Positions 44,056 through 55,202 of a stretch of 63,435 nucleotides of DNA are shown here, in pieces. The stretch's first letter is position 1, and each line of letters starts with the position of its first letter. Position numbers and translations under genes: made by a program. Below the pieces are notes generated by a model, which saw nothing but the letters and a program-made list of their open reading frames with translations, was not told the origin of the DNA and made no database searches. Origin of the DNA: Ophioceras dolichostomum (lineage: Eukaryota; Ascomycota; Sordariomycetes; Magnaporthales; Ophioceraceae); contig PYST01000222.1 in NCBI GenBank assembly GCA_003049485.1, positions 1 through 63,435 of the forward strand, given 5' to 3'.

Positions 44056-45162
44056 GTCTTTCTTCTAAAGGCCGTGTGCGGGGTTGCTTCGCTTTCTTCT
44101 CGGGCGCGTTTGTGTTGCGTGCGTTTCCGATTGATGTTTCTCGTGAAACAAACAGCGGAGAGAGGTGGTAGAACGCTATGTGCATGGTCTGTTTATAGGG
44201 GAAGGGGGTTCCGTTGATTTGATATCAGTTTGCTCTGTTGGTGCACAACAGACGACGACACAACAGACAGCCTGCGGAGAAGCTCGCTCGTCCAGCCCGA
44301 GCAGGCCAATTCACCTCTCGTCTCGCCGTCGGGAGAGACGTGTGTGTGGCTTGTGAAGTTGTGCCCGGTTGGACGAAACCACGCTGGACCCAGAAGGTGA
44401 AGACACAGCAGCGAGATGTAATCATCGGCACTTTGAGGCTTCACTTGTGTCCGTTGATGCTTGCCATACTGGTGAAGTTACATGCGAGCAATACGAATAC
44501 GGTATCACCGCAACGACTACGTGGTCTGTGGTAGTGTGACATGCAATGGTTACTGGAGCGGTGGTACACTGGTACACTGGAACTGGCGAAGTGGAGGAGG
44601 CACTACAGACGAAGTTCGACTTATTCCCAAGGAGTGGCTACTATCTCACACACACACGCACTCTCTCTCTCTCTATAAGAAAAGGCACAAACAATTCGGT
44701 GCTACTATTCAAATGACGGGGAAAAATAAGGAGGATTCACGAGTCCGGCCGCTGCTAAACCTAGTCTTTCCTTATTACCCCAACTCCGCTCCTCACCTCT
44801 GGAACTGTCCCACTGATCCCTCCGATCCCGATACCCATCACCATCCCGACTCGGTCAGCCATTTCGCCTTCTCTTCCCCTACTCTCCCTTTGCCTTACCC
44901 TCTCCTTCAGCATCTCTGTTTCCTTTTCCCTCTCCTTCCCGAATCCCTCCTTTCATTTTTCCTCCGCTGCCTTTCCTCTTCCTCTCTCTGCCACTCCCCA
45001 GCCTCCCTCAGCTCCCTATAAACCCGAGCGACCTCGTTATCTGTCCTGAAGCGCGTCCCAGATCCTCCTGATTTGCATCCAAAGCCCTCTCAGAACAGAC
45101 GTGCCCATCACTCTTCTCCCAGTACTACTCCTCCTCTTGCTCCCATTATAGGCCCCACACTC
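44056..45162. other. Intergenic with CA/CT microsatellite
   Basis: Contains a CACACA...CTCTCT stretch at about 44646-44680 and pyrimidine-rich sequence at 44.8-45.0 kb. No gene supported. Confidence 0.5.
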
Positions 45163-45760
45163 TTAGACCTGGATCCACACGCCAGTGAGAAGCGTGATAG
45201 CCCTCGCGTCCTCGGATATGTCCTCCGTCTTGCGGTCGAGAACGACGTGATTGATCTGCTTCCTGTCCTTGTCGGCGTACATCTTGTGACAGAACAGCTC
45301 GGCAGTGGGCTCGTTGACGGTTTTTCCAGAACTGGGCGGGTGACGGCCGCGACCAGATGATGCCGGTTGCCGTACCTGCCAGGCTTCATCAGGGGGTCGC
45401 CATAATCCAACGGTCTCTAGGTCCCCACGCTCTTCGGCACGTAGTTGCCCACGGTGCCCCCCGAGACCTCTCGGAAGCGCACGCGGAACTCGCCCTCGAT
45501 CGCGAAGCGCGTTATCTTGTCCTTCCACTCGATCTTGCCGCGCTCCTTGCCGTGTAGGGAGGTGCCGCCGTCGCGCGTGACGTTCCAAATGATGGTTTTG
45601 TTATCGGTGTCGTACGGCGTCAGGCCCGTCTGGTACTCAGCCTTCATGCGGAAGCGCACTTGCTGGGGGTGTTGCTTTAGCCAGGCGTCGGGGACCTTGA
45701 ACTCGAACCCGCCGAGCGTGAAGACGTTGTTGACACGCAGCTCTGAGGTTAGGCGTCGAG
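45163..45760 (-). pseudogene. Decayed gene with the same domain as the 58.8-kb protein
   Basis: Minus-strand coding sense starts around 45760 after a possible acceptor (CCTCAG) with RVNNVFTLGGFEFKV. It runs to TAG at 45417-45419 (SVGT-stop), continues in the same frame as RPLDYGDPLMKPGRYGNRHH, then shifts frame near 45310-45330 and ends KTEDISEDARAITLLTGVWI at 45163. Motif order matches the repeated domain of the 747-residue protein: IIWNVT against VWFGVEGDLF, IEW-x(4)-RFAIEGE against FRYDRQKDEFAFAIDKD, HHLVAAVTRPV against YTLFVGVVTRGI, and LLTGVWIQV against VLTGVHVHW. The relation is my reading by eye and needs a profile search. An upstream exon is likely but not identified. Confidence 0.45.
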
Positions 45761-47111
45761 AGTCGGAGACGTCCGCTGTGTTGCGACGATGCTCTCTGTC
45801 CCTCTCTCCCTCTCTCTCTCTCTGCTGCCATCGGGGGCCATTGTGTTGTGTTGCGCTAGGCTTTGAGTGGGATCCGTTCAGGCCGGGCACTGCGACGAAA
45901 GATCGCGAAATATGCACCACTCTAAGTGTGATGAAGAACAGATGGAAGGGCGTTGCCTTCGGGGTATGATGGCCGCGGAGGCATCAAGGAAGTGTCAGGC
46001 TAATACACAGCAGTGGATTGTCTGTGTCGTTCTCGATAAAAGAGCGAGCTCAAGGCCTGCCCTGGAACCCCGTCCCTCATGGAATCGAGCTTGTCATCCG
46101 TAGTTAGAGTGGCCCGTACATACCTACTGGGACCTAGTTATCATCATCAAGCGGGACTAGGGCCGCTGATTTGAGTACTCTCGGCATTGCATGTCCCAGT
46201 CCCCATTCGGGGTCGGAGAGCTGGGATACAACTTCCACGGCCGGCCCCGCCAGCCGGAATAGAGCCGCTGGGAATATCTTGGCCACGGTCGCGCCGATCA
46301 ACCTATTATCGGAATACAACATCGGCCGCCGATGAGAATAACATCTTATTCGCCATCGAACAAGTCATGGTGATTCAGGACTCCACGGTGGCGCCGAAGC
46401 TCGAAAGCGGCCAAGAGTCGTCCGTTGTTACGAGCAACCCAGTATTTTTGACCGCCCGCAGCGGCAGAACTGCATTTGCGAGGGGTTGAGTGTGTGCCCA
46501 TTCCAAAACCGCGATGGGACAGCGGGCAGGCAGTGGTTCCTACTTCCTGCCTTGAATGACAAACTGTTGGAAGGCCAGGGTTCCAATTGGAAAAGACACG
46601 CGTGTGGTAAACCAATCTGTTGATTCTGATGATGTACGAGGAAGAGAAAAAGCTAGTCTACGCGTGGGCCGGAGGGAGTGCTTTTGTAGGCGACTCCTGA
46701 GGGTCCACGTGACCTGAGGTCTGTTGGAGGTGGATGCCTTGATGACTGAGGCAACTAGTTCCTCATGGATGCAGAAAGGTGCACCCAGTGGTTCAACACA
46801 AACATCATCGTGCATGGTGCACATAGTTTTTGGCAGGTGCTGCGCACGCGGTAGGTGGTCGCGACCCAAAGCACTTCAAAGGAACGTCCGGTGAGCGGGA
46901 GTTGATGAGCAAGACGATGATGGTCAAAGGGGACGGGCTTGATTGAACCTGAAGCCTGTCGGCACTTTGACCTCAATGTCCGCCTGATGTCCGTAGTATT
47001 CTCAACACGGGCATTCATCGATTACAGTTATCAATACTCCCTATCCCTCCGGCCCTATTAATCTCGATTCTCCTTTTATCCTTTCCGATCCTAGTACCAC
47101 GACCTAGCGAG
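45761..47111. other. Intergenic
   Basis: An AG/CT microsatellite lies at about 45805-45825. Otherwise no supported gene. Confidence 0.45.
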
Positions 47112-48858
47112 ATGGCGTCGGGAGTTGCTGGCCCCGCCGGCGCGACTGATGATGATTCCAGTTTTCCGATCTGGGTCATCGAGGAGCCGCGCGGGAACCA
47201 TGACGGTACGCTTCTCATCCAGCCACAGAATTCATGCGCCTAACCGCCCTTCTGAAGGCCGGTTCCTTACAATAACAATCGCTCCTAACAGATTTTCACA
47301 AAGAATGGTTGCCAACCCCGAAGCATTTGCGGGAGTTTTGGCAGCGGAATCCTTCGCCATCACTTTCAGCGTTGAACACAACGTGGCGGACGATGTAGGC
47401 TATCCATCCCCCTTTATGACCCGCTACACTTCTTTGCTAAGCGATTTGATGTCAACAACATTTTTCTTCTCTTGTCTTCGCCATTCACTGCTACTGTCCA
47501 GCTTGATCCCGGGTCAAGTCACAGATCCATCTGCTCCATGCACGCCGCACCAAGCGAAGCTCGTCGACATATTCTTAAAATAAATGCATCGCGAACCTCG
47601 CCACCAGGGTCGTAATGTATGGACAGGAGCCTTCTTCCTAGGAGCAGAAATACCTCGACTCCAATCAACACATTCCTGAACATATTCGCATTCCGTTCCA
47701 CTCCGAAATCCACTGGGTGCCAGCGCCGTACTGCTACTATTACCACAAAGGGCGTCATCCGCATATCCAGACGTGCTACGCCCTCTGGTATCCAGAAAAG
47801 GCATCAGCTACCCTCACGACTAGTACGACTACTAGCACGACTACTAGTACGACTGCTAGTACGACTTCGACCGCCGCCGTCGCCGCGGCGACCAACTCTA
47901 ACCTATCTAGCCTCTGGACGTTCACCCAGACGGTGTTCTACCACTCCTTCCGTGTCGCCGGCATCTGCGGCAACGCGGTGGCGCCCGAGGCCGGGGAAGA
48001 GCACTCCCTCTGGATCAACATCATCCCAGGCCAGTCCTTCTCCCGGCGTGACGTGCAGGTCATCCAAACGGCAGAGCGGACAAGGCGCGGCACGGCGCCT
48101 CCTATTACGCCCTCGGTCGTTTCGCCTACTCCCTGCACACCCACGAGCTCCAGGTGACGCGCTGCCTGCAGACTTGGATCGACTTCATCGATGAAATGAA
48201 GAACGCCGCAGACTTCATGATCGAGAAGATGCGAGAACTCATTCTCCTGGGGCATCTAACTCGTGAACTCCGCAGGGCGGGGCCCTCATGGCCGCCAACG
48301 CTAAGGTAGAGTACACCAGCGCAGAGTAGTCGCACGGGGATGCCAGCCACTGTCAAGCATGGTGGTCCCTATTCCGCGGTTTTACTAGCAGCGGCAATAG
48401 TACCACCCCCCTCACCAGCACCACCCTCCATCGTCGCCGCCGCCGCCCTCCGGAAAAAGATGAGCCGCATGGCAGACAAGCTCCGAGATGCTTGGCCCAG
48501 ACTGCGCCTGCTGGGGAATGCCACCCAGCGGCTGAACAAGTTCCACGAGCAGTTCATGGCCTCCAGCCAGCTCACGGCGCTCGACCGGTACGAGAAGGAG
48601 GCTGCCGCGGGCCAGTTTCAGTCCCGGTACCAGGGCTGGCAGCCTGACCACCCGCCGCCTCCTCCCCCTCCACTGCACCTGTGCTAGCGGTTCACTGAGA
48701 CGCACATGCTCACGCCGGAGGCGTGCGGCTTCCTGAGGCGCTTGGGGGAGTGCGAGGTCGAGGCGTCGACGCAGCTGATTCGCGTCATTGTTGTGATCGA
48801 GGCGCTGGGGAAGGGTATTGTGGAGGCCGAGGGGGCTGAGTGCCGGTACGTTGAGTGA
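47112..48858 (+). pseudogene. Multi-lesion decayed gene, unknown family
   Basis: A series of plausible coding blocks in one direction. Exon 1, MASGVAGPAGATDDDSSFPI from 47112, ends with HD at a GTACGC donor (47203). After CTAACAG (47292) the sense continues FHKEWLPTPKHLREFWQ. Next is FAKRFDVNNIFLLLSSPFTA in a shifted frame, then KYLDSNQHIPEHIRIPFHSE, YCYYYHKGRHPHIQTCYALW and SLWTFTQTVFYHSFRVAGIC. A frame change near 48090 is followed by ASYYALGRFAYSLHTHELQV, then a helical region LRKKMSRMADKLRDAWPRLR. TAG at 48685-48687 is followed in frame by RFTETHMLTPEACGFLRRLG up to TGA at 48858. At least two stops and three frame changes mean it is not functional. No family recognised. Confidence 0.5.
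47816..47872 (+). repeat. ACGACTACTAGT-type minisatellite
   Basis: Four to five imperfect 12-15 bp units encoding a threonine/serine-rich stretch (TTSTTTSTTTSTTASTTST) inside the decayed gene. Confidence 0.8.
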
Positions 48859-49460
48859 ATTGTGGGAGTGGGATGGGTCGAGAGGGGAGAAGGGGAGGGA
48901 GGCGGAGGATTCATTCAGCGCTCTTTATATTGTTTCAGATCGTAATAAGCAGCGTAATCAGTAGCGAAGAGCGAGATATTTATTCTGGACACATGCCATG
49001 ACATTGGTAGTAACTTAATAGAGTATGCTGGTAGCGACAGAATTGAGAGAGAGAAGGAGTAGAGAATCCAGCGGAAGCTTCAGCAAGCCGGGGCTAGGTG
49101 TTCGGAGATGCCTCACGAAGTCACAAGCGGGATGCTACATAGAAGTAGCGAGGTGGATGTATTAGGCACCCGCCTGCCTTGGCAAGCAGATCCTGTGCCT
49201 AAAATGTCACTTCGGCACTTGCCTTTACCCAGTTGTTGCATTGGGCGTGTTGCGAGGCGGGTTGCTGGTTGCTCCGCTACATTCAACATGTGATTGATGA
49301 CTTGCGACTTGCGAATTGGAGCTGCTGGAAAGCTCACATTGATTGAATCTGGTTTACAAGCCAATCCATGCCTTTTTCTCTCAAGTTCATTTACCAATCG
49401 ACAAAGACTTGTCACAAAACCGATGCTAGACCGAGGTGTCTTAGGTACCTAGGTTGAGCA
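48859..49460. other. Intergenic
   Basis: No gene seen. TAGGTACCTAGG lies at 49443-49453, immediately before the second transposon. Confidence 0.5.
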
Positions 49461-51178
49461 CCTGACCCGGTAGTGGGCCGCACCTAGATGTGGGCCACGT
49501 GTCACCCCATGAAAATCGGACAAGTGAACTGCAACACCTCAGCGAGGATTTCACCAAATCATCATTTTTCAAGCAATTTGAATGGGATTTCTTACAAATT
49601 CTGGTATCTTATACGGAATCTGATGTAGAAAGAGCTCAAAATCAAGTCCTGGGAGGTTGCAGCATTCTCAAAGCTGCGCGCAATCATGGCGTACCAAAAG
49701 AGACGTTGCGCTGGCGCATCCTGGACGTCCAACCTCGCGGCCAAGCCCTCGAACACCAACAGAGGCTGTCGGCAGCACAAGAAGAGGACTTAGCCAAGTG
49801 AATTCTACGTCAGGAGAAGCTCGGCTACGCTCCACCTAGCGTCAAGTGCGTGCCGCGGCTACGGCGGTCTGCAAGCTCAACGGTGATGACGAGCTCCCGG
49901 GGGTTCACTGGATCTCTGGCTTTCTACAGCGTAATGTGGCTGTGAAGACCAAGATTGGGAGGCGTATCGAGTACAAGAGGGTTAATCAGGCTACTTCTGA
50001 GAGCATCAACCTCCTTTTCGACGCCTACGATACTCTTGACTGGGTCAAACCCGAGCATACTTACAACGCTGACGAAGTAGGCTTCATGGAGGGTCAGGAG
50101 CTAGATGGCCTAGTGCTTGGCTCTTCTGAGATGAGCCCCAACTCTGTTGGCATCAAGGGCAGCCAGTCTCGCGGCTAGACGTCCCTAGTTAAAGAGAGAG
50201 TCTTCCTGCCTCAAACGCAACCTGAAAACGAGGCAGATGCGAGGCTGTTGATCGTCGACGGCCATGGGAGCCACGCCCATGGAAGCCACGCCACTGATTA
50301 TTTCATGGTTTACTGCTTCCTCAACAACGTTTCCATGCTCTTCTTGCCTGCGCACACGAGCCACGTCACTCAGCCCCTGGATCGAGGCGTGTTCTCGCCC
50401 CTGAAGACCGCTTACCGGAAATACCTAGGAGACCTCGCTGCCCTGAACGACTCGGCCACAGTGAGAAAGATGAACTTTCTCAAGTGCTACAACCAAGCCA
50501 GGCTGGAGGGTCTGAGTCTCCAGAACATCAAATCTAGCTGGAAGGTCGCCGGCATGCACCCAAAGAACCGCCTGAAAAGCCTAGCCAACGACCATGTTGT
50601 CACCGCAGCCAACCGCGAGGCTGAGACTCCTCCCCCTCCTCCGCAGGCCGACGTGGCGACCCCCAAGCGTGGCTTAGATGTTCTGGACCTTCTGAGAGCC
50701 ACTGGTCGTAGTCCTCGTACCAGGAGAGTGAATCACAAGATTGCCAAGGCTCTCGATACCAGCAAGACCGCTATAGTTTAGGAGAAAAACGCATCGCGGA
50801 ACTGGAGGCGCAGATCGAGGCTCTGAGGCCCAAGAGGAAGAAGAAGGCAAAAAACTCCCAACAGCCGGTTTCTGGAGCTTGCTGAGATTGCAGCCCAAAG
50901 GAATAGGGAACCAGAGCAGCGGCAGAACCTCCCACAGGTAGAGGTGCCCGAGGAGTCGTCTTCTGACGAGGAGTGGGAAGCTTTTCGTCGCAGCGCCCGC
51001 ATTCGCGTTCCCAGTCGCAGAGCGCTAAGGCAGATGATGAAGCTAATGAAGACGAGTAGAATGAATATTTTGGTGAATTTTTAGCTAGCAGATTGCTGTC
51101 AAAATCTTTTTTTCCATTTTGCTACCCCTTGTAGTGCATGGTGGCCCAGATCTAGGTGTGGCCCACTAGTGGGTCAGG
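49461..51178 (+). mobile_element. Pogo-like DNA transposon 2, decayed
   Basis: About 1.7 kb bounded by imperfect inverted repeats of about 45 bp: left CCTGACCCGGTAGTGGGCC from 49461, right reverse complement CCTGACCCACTAGTGGGCC from 51178. Each end contains two GTGGGCC-type boxes 17 bp apart (left 49473 and 49490). A TA target duplication is not evident at these borders, so the true ends may lie a few bases outside (GAGC is shared just outside) or the site has mutated. Inside is a broken DDE_1 transposase. A LINE tail landed just downstream. Confidence 0.85.
49560..50780 (+). pseudogene. Pogo-like transposase, decayed, internal deletion
   Basis: Helix-turn-helix region ILKAARNHGVPKETLRWRIL is followed by RLSAAQEEDLAK, then TGA at 49799-49801 where tryptophan is expected (continuing ILRQEKLGYAPPSVK). 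A frameshift occurs near 49845. The next block includes GVHWISGFLQRN, NADEVGFMEGQ (first Asp), TAG at 50176-50178, and FLPQTQPENEADARLLIVDG with the GSH second Asp motif. It carries a small in-frame duplication GSHAHGSHA and then HTSHVTQPLDRGVFSPLKTA (third Asp). The stretch normally found between the first and second Asp (roughly 60-70 residues) is missing at about 50160-50190. The frame ends at 50779-50781. Both stops can be derived from TGG by the G-to-A change expected of RIP. Confidence 0.85.
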
Positions 51179-51214
51179 GGCTCTCATTGTTCAAAACTGC
51201 ACATTTCCAATTTG

Positions 51215-51494
51215 GTCTAGTTTCCATCTTGATCTCTTTCATGTCCATAAAGCAGATCAGCGCACGCGCAGACAAACATTGGCCGAGTGCCGGGCTCAAC
51301 CTATGCGGAGACCGGAAAGCGGAGCGCACTACAGGTGTGCCTTAGGCTCGCAAGGGCTAAGGGTTTGAAATGCTAGCTGCCGAGTTTAGATAGCCGCTAG
51401 CACGTCCTATACCCCTCGGGAGGTCGGGCCTGGACAGCCCTCGGACGTTAAATAAACCATTACCATTACCATTACCATTAGTCTAGTTTCCATC
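51215..51494 (+). mobile_element. 5'-truncated LINE tail with 14-bp target duplication
   Basis: GTCTAGTTTCCATC occurs at 51215-51228 and again at 51481-51494. Between them lies a 252-bp insert ending in TTAAATAAACCATTACC and four ACCATT-type units. The body (CGGGAGGTCGGGCCTGGACA near 51417) resembles 3' untranslated ends of fungal Tad/MGL-like LINEs. Perfect variable-length duplication, truncation and a short repeat tail are the marks of target-primed reverse transcription. No coding sequence remains. Confidence 0.88.
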
Positions 51495-51756
51495 CTCAAT
51501 TCGTCCCGCCCCTAGCGGTTCAGCTTGAAACAGATGTGTTTGAACCAATGAAATGGCCGGCATTGATCACTGATCATGCATGCATGTCTCAGCCGCGCGA
51601 GCTATTGATGTACCCTCACCGCCCGCCCACCCTCCGCCTCTCTCTCTTTCTCTCTCACTCTTTTTTCATTCGCTCTCACTCTCTCTTGCACCGTTCTCCC
51701 AGGATCCTCCCGTCTTTAAATAATAATTAGTAGCTTTCCCTATCTTAGACACAGTA
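51495..51756. other. Promoter region of the CorA-like gene
   Basis: C/T-rich leader (51637-51690, CTCTCT runs) typical of fungal 5' regions, directly before the ATG at 51757. The LINE tail lies about 260 bp upstream of that ATG. Confidence 0.5.
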
Positions 51757-53470
51757 ATGGACGGACTGCGGCGCCAAGCCAGAGAGGACTTTCTCCGCGA
51801 ACAGCAGTTCAGTTCGCAACCAGCCCAGAAGCTAGAGCTTCTCGAGGCGCGCCTGTCAGCGTCAGGCAGAAGCTCGGTCAAGCGCGAAAGCGTGCCGGCG
51901 CTAAGCATTCTCCAGCGACTAGCGTCCCCCGCAAAGGCGGACACTGGACTGCTACATCTCGTCCGGATCGACTTCCACCACCAGCCGGTACTTAACGTCG
52001 ATAAAGCCATCTTCCTCGCGCTGTTCGACGAGTTCCGGCTTGAGCCGTACACGCTTGTGTTGCTGCTCCACGAGACGTATGGATTCCACCACTTCCGAGC
52101 GCCGCCGGCGGCTGGAGCCGCCGGCGGGTCTGCCCCCTCGAGCGACGGTATTTCGACGTTCTACGTCAAGAACCGGGAAGCTTTGATCGTCTGGTCGCAC
52201 GATCCGGCGCTGAACTGGACGAGGGGCATCATGATAGAGCGGCAACGGATCAACCGGCAGCCCTCTCGTTGCATCTTCGAGTACTTCGCCAAGGCGATTG
52301 AGCAGCAGTGTCACCACTTTGTGGGGCAAGCATGGCTGCTGCGCCTCGTGGTGCTCGTGGACATGGCGGCCTGGATCGACAGCAGGGTCAACATGGAGCT
52401 CATGACCCTCCGGTGGGCCGAGACCAGGACGGGCCACGGCGGCTGGGTGGTGGTGCGGTTCGGCGAGGACCTGGCGACGGACGAGGTGCGGTTCGAGGGC
52501 CTCGCTGAGGTCTCTCAGAGGCTCGGTTTCGTGGCCACGTCGCTGGCGAACCTGGCCAGACACATTGAGCTGGCCGAGCAGCTTAGCACGATCCCCGCGC
52601 TCACGGCTTTGTGTCCCCCCGACGCGCGCGACGAAATCCCCACTGCGGCCGGTTCGGGAGTGGACAAACTTCTGGATGCTGCGGCGGTGCTGAGGCTGCT
52701 GACCGTCAAGTTCGCCACCCGGAAGAAAGACGTCTATTACCTGCAGCAGCGTACCCAGCATCAGCTCTCCGTGGTGAGTCTCGTGAAGGGAGGGATTAGG
52801 TTGACTACAATTGTCTCGGCCTGGGCACATTGCAAGGGCCGAAGCACCACCACCACTAACCGTTTCATTAACCCACATTCGCCAGGTGTTCAACCTGATC
52901 ACCCAGAACGACGCGAGGTCTAGCCAGGAGATCGCAGCCGCCGCGAAGGCGGACAGCGCGTCGATGCGGTTTCTCGCCGTCGTGGCGACCTTCTTCCTGC
53001 CCGCGACATTCTTCGCCACGCTCTTCTCGGTGCCCACGCTGCACTGGTCCGAGAACGAGGTCATGTCCTCGAGGTTCTGGATCTACTGGGCCTTCACGCT
53101 GCCCTGCACGGTCGTGCTGTTCATTGTATACCTCGGGTGGAGTTCTGCCGGGTTGGACTGGCTCAAAGGCCTCCCGCGCAAGATTGCAGACAGGGCCAAG
53201 GCCAGGAACGGGAAGATGACTTCAAAGCGGGGGAGAGTTCCGGACGTAGAAGAAGCGAAAGCCCCGGCCGCCCCGGCCGCCGTGTCGACCACGCCAGTCT
53301 TGCTTTCAGACCCGGTGGAAGGGAAGCCCGTGAAAGGCGAAGAAATGACGCTTCAGTCCGGAATCTACGGGGCTCCCTGGCAACTGCCAACCGGCATGTA
53401 TGAACTCGAGCAAGCTCCTTTCCACGTGAACCCAGGTCAGCCCCAAATGGTGGTAACCGAGTTGAGATGA
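51757..53470 (+). CDS. CorA-like membrane protein
   Basis: Predicted 533 residues, exons 51757-52773 and 52886-53470 (GTGAGT...CCAG, phase 0). A large soluble N-terminal region with charged helices (HIELAEQLSTIPALTALCPP, then KDVYYLQQRTQHQLSV) precedes two closely spaced C-terminal spans: FLAVVATFFLPATFFATLFS (about 368-387) and FWIYWAFTLPCTVVLFIVYL (about 403-422). This is the layout of CorA Mg2+ channels, and ATFFLPATFFATLFSVP is the form common in fungal CorA-like proteins. The canonical GMN filter motif is absent after the first span (SVPTLHW instead), so Mg2+ transport is doubtful. A long tail after the second span is basic, then polar. Likely a plasma-membrane protein of unknown cargo. 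Confidence 0.85.
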
Positions 53471-54088
53471 CATGGAAGAAATGAGGTCTGGTTTCCTACG
53501 GCGAAAGCGGATTGGCGACACGAGGGGGGAAAAATGGATGTCTAAATATCAATCTAGCGGGAGTCTCGCTCGGTTCTATAGTGCGAAAACAGATTCGGCG
53601 CCCAACAGTGGTCTATGGGTTGTTACCACCCTTTACACTACGAGTTCGGAGAGTCCCGACATGGAGTGAAGTGGATGTCTCTGACGGCATAGTAGCTAGC
53701 CCTAACGGATGTTAGGCTGCCGTGCCTCATGGGGACTACGGGGGAAGAACACCATCCTTGAAGAGGTGTAGAGGACGATGGACGTGACATAAGCTTATCT
53801 TTCCAAAAACGGCCGTCACCATGGGCCGAGTCAGATATATATCAAGTGAGTGGCAGACATGTAGAATGGGCGTGAATTACGCGCCAGACTGAATGGTAGC
53901 AATGCGACGGCTACGTTCTGGTCTCGTAAGGAATAAAATATCTACAGGTAAAAAAAATGAGGTAGAAGAATGCTTTTTATAGACCACTCCTCCAGACGGC
54001 AAAGGAGCAAGCGAAACACGTTGTCGGTCAAGCCATGCGGAGACGGATGATGTGACGAGAAGACAACATCTCCAATGCACAAACAGCC
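53471..54088. other. Intergenic between convergent genes
   Basis: No gene supported. Holds two 3' ends. Confidence 0.5.
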
Positions 54089-55202
54089 TTAGATCTTCGG
54101 CCACCCAGCGCTCCAGTCAATAACGTTCCACCCAAACTTCGCCTGGTTGTACGCTACCTGATCCGGGTCCAGATAGTGGTAATAAAACACGTCGCCCAGC
54201 GTCGGGTCGGTGAACACGCCCTGGCCGCCGGCGGCATACACCCTGTCATGGGTATGGATGAAATTCGTGCCGCCCCCATCCTGACAGTCCTTCCCAGCCT
54301 GATCGTAGAACGGACCTGAAGGCGACGCGCCCCTGCAGAGGTTGACGTGGTATTCGTCCGCGGGCTTAGGCGTGTAAGTGCAGCAGGCTCCGACCGACAG
54401 AAACAGCCAGTAGTACCCGTTCTTGTAGAACATCGTGGGGCCCTCCATGGCGGCCCTCCTCGGGTCGCGCGCGATGTTCTTGTGGTTCCCGGACGCAAAA
54501 ACGTACGGCCCGTTGGTATAGACCTGCGCCTGGTAGATCTGATCCCAGTACGAGCCCCATTGGAGGTAGAAGTCCTTGCCGTTCGCGGCGAGGATCAGGT
54601 TAGCGTCGATGGCGTTGTAGGGAGTGCTGCCGGCGGATGACGTGAGGATTGCGCCGCCGTCCGTCCACAAGCCGGGCTCCATGGTTGTGGAGGTGGCGTA
54701 GCCGATGGCGGAGGTCTGGGAGCCGGAGGTTGAAACTGAGTAGAAGAGGTAGTAGGTTCCGCGGATTAGGGTCACGTCAGGGGCCTGTTTTGTTATGGGA
54801 GGTCAGCGATTGGGGCTCATGCATGTTGATGAGATCGGACGGTTGCGGCACAGCTGAGGCTCCCTTGGTCGAGCGGGGAACGGACAGGGTGCGAGGGCTA
54901 AGGACGCAGACAGATAGAGATCTTACCCATAGCTGCTTGTTCCCATCCATGTTGATGATGCTTCCGTTCGGCAGGACGGCCCCCACCTTCGTCCACGGCC
55001 CGGCGATGTTGTCGGCCGTGACGATCTCGATCCCGTTCAGAGTCGAGAACCGGAAGTACTTGCCATCAGCTCTCCTGACCAGGGCCGGGTCGTGGGTAAA
55101 ACAATAGCCCGTGCATGCGCCCGGCTGTGGGTAGGCCTGGACGAGAGTGGCCGGCAGCACGAAGGCGGCGAGCACGGCCGAGAATATTGATGACAGAAAC
55201 AT
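54089..55202 (-). CDS. GH43 endo-arabinanase-like secreted hydrolase
   Basis: Predicted 323 residues, exons 55202-54927 and 54784-54089 (intron GTAAGA...ACAG, 142 bp). Signal peptide MFLSSIFSAVLAAFVLPATL then a five-bladed propeller of family GH43. The three catalytic acids are visible: general base Asp38 (THDPALVRR), pKa-tuning Asp152 (NAIDANLIL) and general acid Glu206 (AAMEGPTMFY). WAPDVTLIRGTYYLFYS at the exon junction and GGGTNFIHTHDRVYAAGGQG near the end are typical of the endo-1,5-alpha-L-arabinanase group. Length matches single-domain fungal arabinanases. It would cut the arabinan side chains of pectin outside the cell. Confidence 0.93.

Noticed and set aside
43595..44185. 196-codon minus frame overlapping the 217-residue membrane protein
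   Set aside because: His/Arg-rich out-of-frame shadow with no membrane span. The other frame has a clean span and charged tail.
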